Counted from the stretch's first letter, positions 11,473 to 25,416 are shown. The stretch is 64,000 nt of DNA from Dendrobium chrysotoxum (GCA_019925795.1 CM034305.1:58082573-58146572), one strand, 5' to 3'. The notes: a model not told the origin generated them from the sequence alone. Made by a program: numbers and translations.

Positions 11473-14400
11473 GCCTTAACTTTATCTGTAAGATCAAATC
11501 ACCAAATGCTGCCAAGTTTTTTTTTTTTTTGTTTTATATCGTTAATTCTATTAATTTAGCTAATATCAAATGCCAATTATGAAGCATTTTGCCTACATTC
11601 TAAAAATCTTTGTTAATTATAATCTCATGATTTAAATTATTTTATGTACTTTCTGAATCAAAAATGCAAAATATTTACCGTTGATTCAGTACTCTCACTG
11701 CCATTATTTTAATAATTGTCTGGAATAAGAAGACATGGAAAAGTCCTAAGCATCTTTTTGCCATTTTTGTTCAGATGGCTTTGCCATGCACGCTGAAAAA
11801 GTGATGGGTAAACAAAGCAAGTCTGAGAAAAGAACAAATTTTTATGTATGAGTGATCTAAGAGTGGGATTTAGCTTTGACTGTCTCCCTGAGCTCCAGGT
11901 TTCGAATTCCTTGAAAGGAATCAGTCTTTAGATTATGATCTTCTTAAAAGCTATAAAATATGGAATCATACAAGATCTGTTTAATGGAACTTTATAGGGT
12001 GAATCTTTCTTTCTTAAGACGGTTGTAAAAATTTAAGACTAATGACCATCACTATTACTATTTTGTCTCAAAGAATTAAAAAAGGGTTAATGGATACTAA
12101 TTGGTGATCATTTTGGTGATTAATTCCAGTCATAAATAATTGTTCTAGGTTTTCTTTGGCATTCCTTTTCTGATTGATTTCGATCGCAAACATGAAGCCC
12201 ATAAAGAAAGCTATTGCTACCAACTTCGATCGAAAACCGGTGACACATGCAACTTATTTTTGCCTTCTAGCTACTAACAACCTGAGAAAGACACAAACTG
12301 CATAAAAAAGAAATATAATGTCTACACAATCTATGGTGAACCAGTGTAACATTCATCAAATATCAACAAGCTAATGTAATATACAGCATAACCAGTCGTA
12401 TAAAAAATTGAGAATGGTATTGCAAATCAAAATATGGGATTGCAAACGATACAATCAATCTATGAAGTTCAAAAAAAAAAAGACTTAGAACATTAAGCTT
12501 GTCGACACGGTCCAATTAAACGATTAAGTAGGCTCGAATTCATAAAGCGATCACTGGTTAAGAGTTCATCATCAAGCAAATAATTCTATGCATCCATCAT
12601 GACCTTTAATATGGAAAGAAAAAAAAATTGGATTTTGTATTAAAGCTTGGTTTCAAATTGTTTTTTCTAAAATTTGAATTTTCATACTTCAATTCATATG
12701 AAAAACTTTAGAATTGTATTTCCTTTGTTTTTAACTAGCAATTGGTTTGTTTAGGTAGCCAAAGGGGTTAGCCACCAAGCTTCCAATCCTATAGAATGAA
12801 CTCTCTAATTTATTTATTTTTTCAAAAGAGTAGAACTTCATTCTCAACCATTCTGAAAAATATTTGAAGTGCTATGTATAGTTTAAAATTCAATGGTGAA
12901 GTATCCTGATTTGGAATATTGTATTATGGTTGGTTAAAATATTATTATTACATGATAAATCATATTATCATAATTTTAATATTTATTATGGCATCCAGTT
13001 CAACTCTCGGTTCACATATCTATTAAACCTTTGAATTTTAAACTTTTTCATTATTCTAATTCAATGTCTAATACGATTTTTAAAACCATGCTTGAAACAT
13101 CACTACCTTGAAATTATAGCCGAAGATACAAATGAAAACTTTGATATGAAAATTTATTATAGATTGTTCATATGTATTCCGAGATAAATGGAGATGAAAA
13201 AGTAGCTAAGAAGAGGAAGGGTGGATCAGCTTCTTGTTCGAAAGTTTGTATGATTTCTTGTGCGATAGTTTTGAATTATACTTCTATACAATGCAATGTT
13301 TTCATATGCTATAAAAGTTTTGATAATTTTTTCAAGAAAACAAACAACAATCATACTTTATCAATTTATGCTTGTTCTCCTTTTACTGATGGTGGTGATT
13401 AATTGCTACTGATTGATATGCTCTTCTATATCCTTTTATTGTGGATTATTTCTTTTTCTTGTTTTCTATTACTATTTTGCAGGTTTGATAGCAGTCTTCG
13501 GCTTCCTAGCTCCAGTCTCTGCTGTTGGTCGATCTTTAGGGTTTTTTTTTATTTAGCTCTCTCATTCTATTGTAACTAGCAAGGGATCTTAAACTCCTTA
13601 TGATTTTATTTTCCTTTTGATTGTAGCTCTTGGAGCATTTATTGAGTTTTCAATCCCTTTTAAGGACCTTATATCTTTTTTTTCAAGTTAACGCGTAAGC
13701 CCTTTGTGGGTTTTAATTAAAAAAAAAGAAAAAAAAACTTTTTCTTCAACACACTAATAAGATCTTAATAATTTTTCTTATCTAGTCAATAGGAGACCTA
13801 GTTCATTGAAGAATTTTTATCAATCAATCCAAAGAATATGAGAAGGACCATTGAAAATTTTTTTTAATCAAATTTTACCATTCATACTTAAATCAAACCA
13901 TTCATAAACTCAATGTTTCAATATTGTTTTGATCAAATTATAAAGGTTAGATTCAGCCATGACAATTTATCAAATTTGTGAAATCTTAGTAATTTATCAA
14001 AAAATTAATGAAATTACTAAGGTTTGCACAATCTTCATATCATTACTCAAATTCAATGCAATATGTACGAATCAACGAGAGATAAAATGTCCCGATACCT
14101 TTTAAATGTCATTATACATAAACATTTCTTGAAATTTTAGGGTTTATTATATAAAAAGAAAAAAGATGTCTTACTCCATAAATAACTCGAATGATGTGAA
14201 TTTTTATAAAAATTTCATAAGAATAATTCCAATATAAAGTGATGTGATTAAGGTCACTTTATAAGAATTCATAGGCAAGCAAAACACTATTAATGTGACT
14301 CAAGATGCCCTTTTTATTCTCCCTCCACCTTCAAAACAAGTGACCTTATTATTCTATCATTATAACTTAGCTAAAAAGGAGTTATGGAGTCATCCTCCCC

Positions 14401-15000
14401 TTTTCCTTTTTGGGAGAATTTTAAAAATAAATCTCCAACATTTTTTATTTACAAGATTAACCTTTCAAATTTTAAATTCAAATATTATATCAAATACAAA
14501 CAAATCTATTTAATAAGTTATTGAGAGTAAAAATTACAAAATTTGTTTTATTTTTCAAATCATTTATAAATATATCATATTATGAAATTATTTTATTACA
14601 TTTTTTTCTATGAAATAACTCATATCATTGCTTTGATTTTATTTATTTATATATATATTATTGCTTTGAGCTAATGAATCACCAAAGAAAGAGAAGAGAA
14701 CTCATTGATTGATTTGATTCAACACAAACACATAGAATCAAATCATTACATCCAACGGCGGATGTGGGCCTCTTTTAATATAAAGAACACCAATAGTTCA
14801 CAATGCTACTTTCATTTCTTGCTTTTAAAGGCTTTTTCTTTACAAAAGTATAAATAAGTGCTCTTCACTTCTTTTTCATCCAACTATTTTAATTAATTGG
14901 CTACGAAAATATTTATAATTCTATTGTGCTCTTCACTATCATTTCACTTCTAATGGCTCTCCTCATCTCAAGGATTTAGCATTCTAATAGATTAATGGTC
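11473..15000. other. Intergenic sequence, no gene seen
   Basis: AT-rich DNA downstream of the SMXL stop, beginning with its 3' UTR. The only sizeable open frames (13,172-13,402 and 14,295-14,513) show no domain or compositional sign of coding. Confidence 0.6.
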
Positions 15001-15006
15001 GTTCAC

Positions 15007-15143
15007 TTAGGTTTTGTTTGGGACAGTTTTTTTACTGTTTTTTAAAGTAGCTTTCTAACACAAAATATTTCTTGAATTAAAAAATTTGTACAAGAAAATT
15101 GCTTTAGAAAGCAGTAGGAAAGCTGTTCCAAATGAAGTCTTAA
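15007..15143. mobile_element. MITE, family 1 (TTTGTTTGGGACAG termini)
   Basis: A fold-back element with left end TTTTGTTTGGGACAG and right end CTGTTCCAAATGAAGTC, inverted copies of one another. The interior shows the family hallmark of a run ending in taGCTTT and its complement gctttagaaagcag. It has no coding capacity. Related copies lie at 16.5, 16.6 and 59.7 kb. Confidence 0.65.
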
Positions 15144-15479
15144 TCACTTGCAAAAAAACAAGACTTTGAAAATATGATTGGATTTTGGGTCGAGAAAAAT
15201 ATTGAACGACAAACAATTTAATGATCCGATATTTTTTCTTTTTGAAAATGATGAGTTCATTTGCCTAAATCATTAGGAGGTTTGATTTTTTTATTTTTTT
15301 AATAAATTTTATTATTTGAATAGAATTTTGTTGAGGTAAAATTATGATATTTAATAAATCTTGAAATTATTTTAATAATGATATAATGATGTGTTAGGTT
15401 ATAAAAAAATAAAGTGATATATTTTATAGTGTATAAAGCATCCACTTGAAATAATTATATAGCTAAGTATGTTATATAT

Positions 15480-15937
15480 AGGGGTGTAACCGAGTCAATC
15501 CGACTCGCAAGCCGAATTGGGCTCGACTTGTTAACGGCTCGACGAGTCGAGCTTAACGGGCTTATCGAGCTCGAGCTCGAACAGCCCTCTGCTCGACTTG
15601 GCTACTCGTCGAGTGGCTCGTGACAGGGGAGACGAACCGCACGCTGGAAGACGAAAACTGCACGCTCGACGGGAACCGCATGCATGACGGGACCACAGGC
15701 GGGAAAAAGACGCGGGATCGCATGCGGTTGGGCTGGCGGGTGGGAAAATGAAAACACGAGTGGAAACTCTGGATCGGAACTCGGGCGTGGGATCCGAACT
15801 CGGGTGCAAAATTGAGTGGCTAAACGAGCTCGTTTTAGTGTCGTGAGTCATGCTCGAGCTCGGCTTTTGAGCTCGACTTGAGTTCGAGCTCGAACACCCT
15901 CTGACTCGAGCTCAACTCGACTCATTTACACCCCCCA
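15480..15937. mobile_element. Non-autonomous element, family 2 (GGGGTGTAA termini)
   Basis: The left end GGGGTGTAACCGAGTC and the right end GACTCATTTACACCCCCC are inverted repeats. The interior is unusually GC-rich for the window and full of short gctcgag/ctcgagc palindromes. Open frames here are by-products of this composition. A second, damaged copy lies at 27,657-28,325. Confidence 0.6.
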
Positions 15938-16491
15938 GTTGTATATTTAAATTATATCATAATATATTGAAACTCTTCCATTCATGTGAGAATTGATGCT
16001 CTAATAATAAATTTAGAAACTGAAAAAATAACTATTAACTAAAAATACATACAATTAAAAAAAATTTAAGTGCCATTTTGATCTATTAAAATTTTAATTA
16101 TTCAGAGGTTCAATTTTAATTTTAATTTTTTATTTCTATTGCGAGTTGATTTTTAAATTAGATCTAACCGATTGATGCACTGATAAAATGTTGATCTGAT
16201 TAGATATTTAAAATCTATGGCACAAGCAATTATAGATATTGATGCCTCCAATTAAAAAAGATTAAGTGAAATTCATTCAATCCAACCCACCTAATCACCA
16301 TAATTATTTTTGCTAAATATATTTTGTGTATTTTTTCATATATATTGTTAAATGGCCTATTTGGGGGCAGCTTTCTCGTTGTTTTGCTTTTCAAACAACA
16401 GCCACAATTTCATTTTGTTGCTGTTTTCTTGATACTCTCTCACTGTTTTTTAGAAATTTTTATGATGAAAAGTTGCTTTTTACAACCAGAG

Positions 16492-16617
16492 TAAGGCTCC
16501 GTTTGGGACAACTTTTTAACTGCTTCTTAAAGTTACTTTTTAATACAAAAATTAAAATTTTTGTACTAAAAAGTCGCTTTAAGAAGTAGTAAGAAAGCCA
16601 TCCCAAACGAAGCCTAA
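16492..16617. mobile_element. MITE, family 1, copy 2
   Basis: Near-perfect hairpin with ends TAAGGCTCCGTTTGGGACA and TCCCAAACGAAGCCTAA and the interior ttttgtactaaaaag. Its right TAA is shared with the next copy. Confidence 0.7.
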
Positions 16618-16740
16618 GGCTTTATTTTTGACAGCTTTTTTATTGCTTCTTAAAACTGCATTCTAGTACAAACATTTTAATTTTTGTACTAAAAAGCTGC
16701 TTTAAGAAGCAGCAAAAAAGCTGTCCCAAATAAAGCCTAA
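16615..16740. mobile_element. MITE, family 1, copy 3
   Basis: Near-perfect hairpin with ends TAAGGCTTTATTTTTGACAGC and GCTGTCCCAAATAAAGCCTAA. It abuts copy 2 head to tail with no spacer. Confidence 0.7.
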
Positions 16741-16809
16741 ATTTTTTTCCCAACAACAACATCACAACTAATTTTATAAAACATTGTTGTCTTCTCAAAT
16801 AAACCCTAA

Positions 16810-18380
16810 ATCATTAAGAATATTACATTATATTATTATTTTACTTCAAACATGTCTTGAAAGTTTACAAATATCACCACCAAAACTTTTTCAATTGCAC
16901 TTTTAATCATAATAAAAATTTAAATTATTCTATGCATTAGAGAGATAAAATAAAAGTGAAATGAGAAAATAAAGCTTGATTGTATGTGCTTTAGGAAACT
17001 CATGAGAAAATGCCTTAGTGTTGAAAGTGTAAATGATCACAAATTGCCAGATATTATGATCTTTACTTTATGCTAATTAGTCATCATTTCATTGATAAAT
17101 TTTGTGGAAATGGGCAACTTTCACTATCTAATGAAAGCCATTACAAAAAGTGATTCTAGAAAAACACTTTGATGCTTTTCCTGAAATTGAGTAAAGTAAT
17201 GAGAGAATTTGTTTAATGGAACAGAAACTCTTCTACCCTTTTTCAACTCTATTTAGGTTTATTGAGAAACCGCAGAAAGGCAAAAGCTAAGGAAAAAAAA
17301 GAAGTCATTAATAACTAAATTCTTGTTTTTGAGAAAAGATAAATATTATGTTATTACAAAAGAGAATACATTACATGCTAAAATTTTTATGATAATAGAT
17401 AATGATAGTTATATATCTTAGCTTGCTCGAAGATTGTATAGACATAAATAAAAAGATATAAACTTGTATAGATTTAGAAGACAAAAGACTATGGGTCTTC
17501 ATATGTTAGGATAGATTCATTAGCCTTAAGTTGAGATTAAAATAGTTCGATTTGCTCTATGATTAGGTATAGAGAGAATACACTACGAAAAAATTGTTGG
17601 AGATGGACATCGAGCATTGGTCGATGATGTTCATGAGGATGATGGGTGGCGTATGATGCTAACAAATGTTGTTCAGATGGAAAGTCAAGTGATGTTAGTT
17701 AGCGAAGGTTCTTTGATTGTCGGTGCTTTGAGGTGCGTTATAATTTGAATTCTAGTCATTGTACTCTAGTCCTTATAACTAAAGAATCAATGTAACTATC
17801 AATACTAAGGAATCACAATTTAAGAAAGAGAATCTCCATGATAATTTGGATTACCAATTTAAGGTAAATTCATATGAAGTCAATCATTTTGAAGAATCAA
17901 TGGTTAAGTTTTTCTTAGAGGAGCATAATGAAATTCAACCCCACCATGTTCTAGATTCTTCTATCTTAATTAAAAAAAACACACCTTCATATCATTGTTT
18001 TCCATGAGTTTGAGCATGATGAATTTCTTCCCTTCTAGCTAAAGAGAATTTCTTGTTAACTAAATTCCAAGTTTCATATGTATTCTTCTATTGACATGAT
18101 AGCTAAACCATTAATTATGAACTTTATCTTTTAACTCATCTCATACTAAGTTGAGTGGAGCATCTATTTTCATAATAACAAATTTTACTCTATAATTGAT
18201 AATCATTGTCCCTATCAAGAACATTTTAATTCAAAAGTCATTATAGATTATTTCACTAAGATTTTAAAGAAATTTTTTTTACATATCCCTATTTAGTCAG
18301 CATTTTCATTTAAATCCTATGATTTTGTTTCATGAATTGCATAGAGAAAGCATGACCTTTATAAAAATTAAACCAAAACT
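16810..18380. other. Intergenic sequence, no gene seen
   Basis: AT-rich DNA without a supported feature. Short stretches around 17.6 and 17.9 kb have a codon-like look but no readable domain; old retroelement sequence is possible. Confidence 0.5.
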
Positions 18381-19685
18381 ATATATCATGTGTAATAACC
18401 CAAAATTTAATTTCCCTAAATTCCAAAAACATTGTATGAGGGAGTGCTACGGCACTAAGCTTGTGGCACTGTGTCGCCAAGCTCTCAAGTTTTCTGGGGT
18501 TTAAGTGAGCGCAACGGCACTGGGGTCTTGGGTGCCATAATGCTTGGTCTGAAAGTTTATTTTTTTAATAAAAATATCTAAAACTATTAAATTAAAACCC
18601 TCTCTACCCATTCCCCTCCCCCATCTTCTTCCTTAGTTGGGTGAAAGAAGAGTGAGAGAGAGGAGATAGAAAATTTGCTCTAGGTCATTTTTGTCTATCA
18701 CTCCAATTGTAAAAAGTGTTTTAATCATGATAGATAAACCGAATCTTACTTTTATTTTTAGCGATCTTGAGTTTTGTTTAATTTTTCCCTTTTGAAATTG
18801 ATTATAATGCAATATCTCTTATTTGAGTATATTCCATTATGTAACTTTTGATATAAGGTAGATATTGTTATCTTGAATATTTTGTCTGGTTTATTTATAA
18901 ATATTTTGACTGGTTTTGCATATGTCATTTTATTTGAAATTATTAGTATAATTGTACGCCCATAACTGCTTCTGAAGGTACCCTCTCACATGGATCTTAT
19001 AGGTTTACGTTCGGGTCATGTGGAAGGAGAACTCTCTCTGGATGGTCTGTTCGAGGGACTTGCTTAGGAGCTGTGAAGAAGCTTGTTACTGAAGTATGGC
19101 AAACCACCTCTGGCCACATCCTCCAAGCAGTGGGCCTCCCAATGGGGGCGTCCTTAGAAGCTCCTCTCTCAATCGGATAAGTTTTTGTTCATCTCAGCAA
19201 AAGTCAATTCAAAAACTAAGCTAAAAGCATACACCTTGTCCACATCCTTCTTAATTAGATCATCATCAAGCTCATATATCTATGTAAGTCCTTACTTGTC
19301 CCCTTCTTACTTCAATGGGGTGACTTTAGGCTGACCTCCTACTCAATACTAACTAGATCTCTAGAATTCCATGGGTTCACCCTACCCACATTATCTCTCA
19401 CAATTGCCACACTACTTGGTATAGTTGGCTGAGCTATACCAAACACTGATAGTACAACTACTGTACTTCATATATATTCTACTATAACACTCTAAGCCCT
19501 ATAAATAGAGGTACGAGAACACGGCAAAATAACCCAAAGAAACACACCAAAATAGAAAGTGATTCATAGAGGGATATTATGCCAATATTTTTTTCTAGCT
19601 TGAGCTATGCAATTTAGATTCCTCGCTCCTCTTATTCTTGTAATTTTGGCTGGGGTAATAAAGATTCTATCTAGATCCATCTTAT

Positions 19686-19793
<108 letters not shown>

Positions 19794-20628
19794 CCTAGCT
19801 CTTTCTCATTACCTTCACATCCTCACTCACAGGTAGACTCACAAAGTATGATTGGGCCTCATCCACTGAATAAATATGGATTCAATAATAATACTGAGTA
19901 TAAAATAATCAGGAGTTGGCATAGTATATCTATACATAAAATATATGGTATGTATACACTTATTATTCATTCAGTCAAATATATATTTTTGGCATACTAA
20001 AGAAATATTGATGAGTATAATGATAGTTGCATTAGGTGTATATGATGTTTGTTATTATTCTTTATATGATATGAAATATGTGTAAAAATAAGAAAGATTA
20101 GTTGGAAATGATTAACTAATTCAAGTTGGCTAGAGATATGATTACAAGGTGGGCCAGTGGACTTTCCTTTAAATAAGATTTATAGTGTAATATTAAGTAA
20201 TATAAAAAAGGGAGGTATAAGGAGATTGATTGATATGATATGAAATACTGATGAGCAAGAAGTGATGACTTCTTACATGAAAGCCACCAGATTTATGATA
20301 TACGATATGAGACTGATTATTAGAAGTAAGATTGATATGATTAAGGTTGATCCCCATATGATTAGCCTATAAGATGTGATACAAGAAAAACACCATGAGT
20401 AGCCAGATACATTTTCTTATTTACATATGTATATGATATAAGCATGTATGATAAATCACATAAGTGGTATAATATAACATAGTATTAGCATGAGGCTGGA
20501 CATGATTGATATAGGTACATGATTTGATTGATAAGACTGATATAAGGGCATACAATACATATAAATTATATGATATATGATACACTATATTTATACATGA
20601 TATAGTACATAATATACATGCCTTGATA

Positions 20629-20631
<3 letters not shown>

Positions 20632-20702
<71 letters not shown>
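20632..20702. repeat. (TA)n microsatellite
   Basis: About 70 bp of perfect alternating TA, able to extrude a cruciform. It lies inside the LTR-like repeat. Confidence 0.95.
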
Positions 20703-20705
<3 letters not shown>

Positions 20706-21498
20706 CTTGCTTGATATGTAGGTATACTGATACACATGAAATGTCATATATAAATTGAAATAAAAGGCATATTTTATAGGCATGTATAGATTCATGACAA
20801 ACCTACTGTGTTGTATTCGACATGAGAATATGAATGATAGAACCTACTGATCATTTATATGGCCACTAATCAATGATTAAGCATTACATTACTTATATTA
20901 ATCTTCATTGCTTATATGATATATCATTGTTCATATTAATTTTCATATATTCTTATAGCTACATACTTATACTATTTTGGATTGAATGATTACATACATA
21001 CTGCTTCTATTATCATGCATTAATTACAATTGCAGGTTTCAGTAACCTACTGAGTCGTTAGCTCACTATGTGGCTTTCATATATTTTTTTAGGAAGGGGT
21101 CAAGACCTAGTGGAGTGAGGTCGATCTAAATTTTTAGGTTTTATTTTATTTTTTATATTTTGATTTTATTCTTTTATAGTTGGGAGCATAGAGAGATAGA
21201 CTGGTGTATTGACTAATCTCATGGTTATTATAAATTAAATTTTGATGATGGATATAGAAATATTTTTTATGTATATAATTTATTATTGATTTTGCTTGAT
21301 TTATTTGTATAAATAGAAATGGCTTTGATAGATTAAATTAAAGATAAAGTGATAATTCTTTTAAAATTAGATTCGAGGGCATAATAAATTTTGGTATCAT
21401 AGTAAAATTATTGAAATAATTGAATTATAATGAGAGCTATAAGAATTAATTAAGAGGGGTAAAAATGGGTAGTATTAAGATTTATTTTCTTTGTATTC

Positions 21499-21499
<1 letters not shown>

Positions 21500-21552
<53 letters not shown>
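21500..21552. repeat. (TA)n microsatellite
   Basis: About 53 bp of perfect alternating TA near the 5' side of the SIRE-type element. Confidence 0.95.
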
Positions 21553-21557
<5 letters not shown>

Positions 21558-21599
21558 TATTAGGAAAGTGAATTATATTGAGTATAATAGATTCATCTG

Positions 21600-23531
21600 A
21601 AGTTCCAATTGAATAGAGCACAGTAATCCTAGTGAGTTCTAACATTATAATGTAGTTTGCTAGTTTGATATCACAATTAATAAGTGATGCTAACTTGGTG
21701 ACTGTACACACGCACATGAGGGAGTGAGAAAATGAATTTTAGATTTTTGAACTAATCATACCGTAGGATTTAAATCGTATTGTACGACCAATTTTTTTTT
21801 AAATCAATTAAAATGGTTAATTGGGTAATTAAGGTTTTTGAATTAATCATATTGTACGAACCATATCATACAGGATGATCAGTTTAACATGGAAATCCTA
21901 GCCGACAATTAGATTAAGGTAAGTATTTTAATATTTAAATTTTAAACAGATCATACTATATGAACTAATTCATACTTTATAATATGTAAAATGTTACCTA
22001 AATTAATTCTCATGATTAGTCAATTAAATCAATGTTTAATAAATATATCAAATCATATAATATGATGTAGATCGTACTGGATGATTAGCAAAGATTAAAT
22101 TCATTCATCTCAGGGACCATCTTGGATGAAACCTTAATTTTTGAACTAATCATATTGTACGATGTAGATTGTCTAGATGATAGGTAGAGGAGATTTTCAA
22201 TCATCCCAGAGTTTGTCCTGTACAATCTTAAGATGAATGAACTAATCATACCGTATAATTTAATGATCATATTATACGATCAATATGTAAAGTTTTGAAT
22301 ATTTGAACTATGACTACTTAAGTCTTATTTGATGAAATAGGTTTTTTACCTAATCGTACTGTACGAATTAAAATCGTATTGTAAAATTAGAAATAGTAAA
22401 ATTAAAAAAATTAGGATTTGTTGAAGCCTCGTATTAAATATCTCTCATTAGATTTTGTGAAAGACTTTTTGGCATTCATTGGGTTGAGTCTTCTGAGAGA
22501 AAGCATGAAGGGAGAGCCTTTAGCTTGGGAGAGAAAGAGTGAAGTTTATGAGAGAGGGAGAATATCCTTGTGGGTTTAAGGGAGTGTGAGAGGGAGTTTC
22601 ACACGGTTGCTCCGACAAACTTACACCTGAGTTCCTCAATGCATTAAGGTTTATCTTGAGGGAAGCTTTGGGAAGAAGACCCTTTTAGTGTCAAAGGGTC
22701 CTACTACTCTACCACACTACGGAAGGTGAAATTGATTTGGTTCTCTGCCTCATCGGGAGGGTAAAAAGAATTCTAGGTTTCTTACCTCATCAGGAGGGTG
22801 AAAAGAATTCTAAGTTTTTTGTCTCATTAGGAGGGTGAAAAAGATTCTAGATTCTCTACTTCATCAAGAGGGTGAAAAAGATTCCAGGTTTTGTCTCACC
22901 AAGAGGCTGAAAATGATTCTAGGTTCTCTATCTCACCAGGAGGATGAAAATGATTCCAAGTTCTCTGCCTCACTAGGAGGGTGTAAAAGATTTAAGGTCT
23001 AAGTCACACCATGGAAGGATGGAAGTGATTTTGTAAGGGCTTCTTAATTCACCTTGCTATAGGAGCTAAAGGAGAGTCACTAAAGGTTTAGTGCAATACC
23101 CAAAGAGTAGAACTCCAACGAGTGGATGTAGGTCAAGATTTGACCGAATCACTATTAAATTTCTAGTATATTTGTTCTTATTTTTACTTTATATTTCTGT
23201 ATTTTTATTTCTTATTTTAATTATTATAAATCTGTGATCTATGATTTTTACTTGACATAAATTGAATATCTTGTTGTTAGGTCAAAAAGAAAAATAAAAA
23301 AATATTTACCTTTGTAATTATTTGCTTAAAATCTAAAAATCAAAATATTTCTTCCTTGGGAGTTATTTTTTAAAATCAAAACTAGATTGCCTGTGAAAGT
23401 TGTATTGGTAAATCAGTCCTTAAATAAATTTAAAAAAAAGGGAAATTTTTTTAAAAAACACCAATTCACTACCCCCCTCTTGATATGTCTAGGGTAGTTC
23501 AACAAGGTTTGCCAATCTCTCTTGAATTTTC
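21600..23531 (+). repeat. 5' LTR of the SIRE-type element
   Basis: Matches the 3' LTR and the solo LTR at 37.5-39.1 kb in order: an actgtacacacgcacatga-type block, a zone rich in tcgtactgtacga palindromes (21.75-22.4 kb), a gttgagtct...gagaaagcat block, a minisatellite (22.74-23.0 kb), gagtggatgtaggtc, then ccaattcactacccccctct near the end. Confidence 0.7.
22740..23000 (+). repeat. Minisatellite of about 38 bp within the 5' LTR
   Basis: About seven imperfect units of the type ctgcctcaccaggaggg-tgaaaa-gattctaggtt. Equivalent short arrays occur at the same LTR position at 26.64-26.79 kb and 38.52-38.70 kb. Confidence 0.75.
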
Positions 23532-23589
23532 TGGTATCAGAATTAGAGATTTAAAAATCCTTGAGAAAAGATCAAATGTTATATTTTTG

Positions 23590-25083
23590 AAATAGGAATA
23601 CTGCAGAGGATTATTTAATAACCCCTCCACCGTTATTCGATAATATTCCATTTTAATTTTTAGAAAATAAGAATGCCAACATTTTTATAGTCTATTGATT
23701 TTAGAATATGGCATATGATCCAAACTGATTATTCTTTACCATCACGTATAATTAATGGAGTCAAAATTGATATTCCTTTCACTGAATAGAGTGTAGAAGA
23801 ACAAGTCTTTGCACAACTTAATGCCAAATACTTGAACTATTTATTTGGTACACTTAAATCTGAGGATTATATGAGAGTCTATACTTGTACCACTGGGAAA
23901 GAGATTTGGGATAAATTGTACATCACTTATGAAAGAACTAACGATGTCAAATAATCCTGTTTAAACCTTTTACTGTATGAATATGAACTTTTTCACATTA
24001 AATCTAGCAAATTAATTTCTGATATGTATACTAGTTTCATAAAAATATTAACATCTTTATATGCTTTAGAAAGAGAATTATCAAACTAAAAAAAGGTTAA
24101 TAAAATTCTTCGTTATTTGTCTGATAGCTTTGATGCAAAAGTCACTGCTTTTTTGAATCTAAAGATTTAAATGTTTACTCTATTGATAATATACTTGGCT
24201 CTCTCATTGCTTACAAGCAAAATGTAAGTTAAAGACTTTTGGATGCAGGTAATAAGAGAGTAGAGACGATTATAATGCTAAAGGCCAATGACATGGATAA
24301 CGATGGCTTAAGAGCTAATGGAAGCGGGGAAATAGCTTTAATAACAAGCTAATTTAAAAGCTTCCTAAAGCACAAGCACTAGCATTACCTCAATAGGAGC
24401 AAATGTAATAAGTTTTCTTCTGACCTAATTTGTTATAAGTGCAAGAAGCTTGGACATTTGAGGTTTGAATGCTCCAATCTTAGGAGCCATCCTGTAAAGG
24501 AAATGGGTGAGGATAAACTTAATGTAAAAAAAGGAAAATGAAAAAAAAAAAAAATCTCCTGGGCAGACTTAGCCTCTGACTCATCAAAATAAGAGCCAAA
24601 AGAGGAGGTAACAAAGGCCAATGATTTAATTGTTAACTATGATCAGGATGAGGTATGTGAATTATTCTATGATTAGTTGTTTACTATTTCAGAAAAATTC
24701 ATGACTCATATAGGAAGCTAAAGAAATTGCATGCTCATTTGAAAATTGAATTGTTTAATCTGAAATGTGAGTATGATTTGTTAGTTAGAGAATATACCGA
24801 TCTTAAATTTGAACATATTTCATTAGACAAGGAACATGCATCATTGTTAGATGAATTTGATGATTTGTATAAGAAACATATTGAGTTAACAAAGTCACAT
24901 GACTCCTTGAAAGCTGAGCATATTGAATTAGAGAAATCATACAAAGATTTAGAAAAACTTGCATTGGACTTGGATAGTAAAGAGCATGATCTACTACTTG
25001 AACTAGCCGCTGAGAAAACTACATCTGACTGTTTGTTGAAGAAAATAAATGCATTTCAATCGAATACGCACTGGCCTTTGTAG
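23590..25083 (+). pseudogene. Degenerate gag of the SIRE-type copia element
   Basis: Conceptual translation across stops shows a UBN2-type gag: IDFRIWHMIQTDYSLPSRI, LNAKYLNYLFGTLKSEDY, CTTGKEIWDKLYITYERTN, YELFHIKSSKLISDMYTSF and ILRYLSDSFDAKVTAFLN. An intact CCHC zinc knuckle (CYKCKKLGHLRFEC) follows at about 24,430-24,471. The last part (24,727-25,083) is an open frame of about 118 residues rich in Leu, Glu and Lys, a coiled coil characteristic of SIRE-type gag C-termini, not a host gene. Stops upstream rule out a full product. Gag would form the retroelement particle. Confidence 0.75.
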
Positions 25084-25403
25084 TGTCTTTTTTCTTTATT
25101 ATGTGCATGTATTTTTAATTGTTGTGTAGTGTTACTTTGTATTGGTATCAGTCCATAGATCTCCTTTTTGGTGATATCAAAAGGGGGAGTATGATGTTAT
25201 TAGTTGTCCTTTTATTTTCATTTGTGCTTGTATATGCCTTGCTTTTAGTTCAAATTGTTGTATGCATGCTAAATTAAAAAAATAAATAAAAATAAAAATA
25301 ATATATACTCCCTATTTTTTTTAAATAGATCATTTAATAAGGGGGATAACTTAGGAGGAAAATAAAATCAACTTGTAATTCAACCAACAATATTTGTCAT
25401 CAT

Positions 25404-25416
25404 AAAAAAGGGGAAT
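25404..25416 (+). other. Polypurine tract before the 3' LTR
   Basis: AAAAAAGGGGAAT follows a gtcatcat block and precedes the LTR start TGTTATAATC. It would prime plus-strand DNA synthesis. Confidence 0.7.

Larger units (their letters stand above)
16351..16809. mobile_element. Outer fold-back element hosting two family-1 MITEs
   Basis: The left end (GGCCTATTTGGGGGCAGC) and right end (tctcaaataaaccctaa) resemble degenerate family-1 termini in inverted orientation, and two compact family-1 MITEs sit between them. The outer element is inferred from its ends only. Confidence 0.4.

Noticed and set aside
13172..13402. Small open frame with a Lys/Arg-rich start as a peptide gene
   Set aside because: No signal peptide, no conserved Cys pattern, and AT-rich composition like its surroundings.
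15531..15851. 106-codon open frame on the - strand
   Set aside because: It lies inside the GC-rich family-2 element and follows its ctcgag repeats.
20421..20795. Tyr-Ile repeat open frame
   Set aside because: Translation of the (TA)n microsatellite.
24727..25083. Coiled-coil open frame as a small host gene
   Set aside because: It continues the SIRE-type gag after its zinc knuckle and is followed by the element's polypurine tract and LTR.
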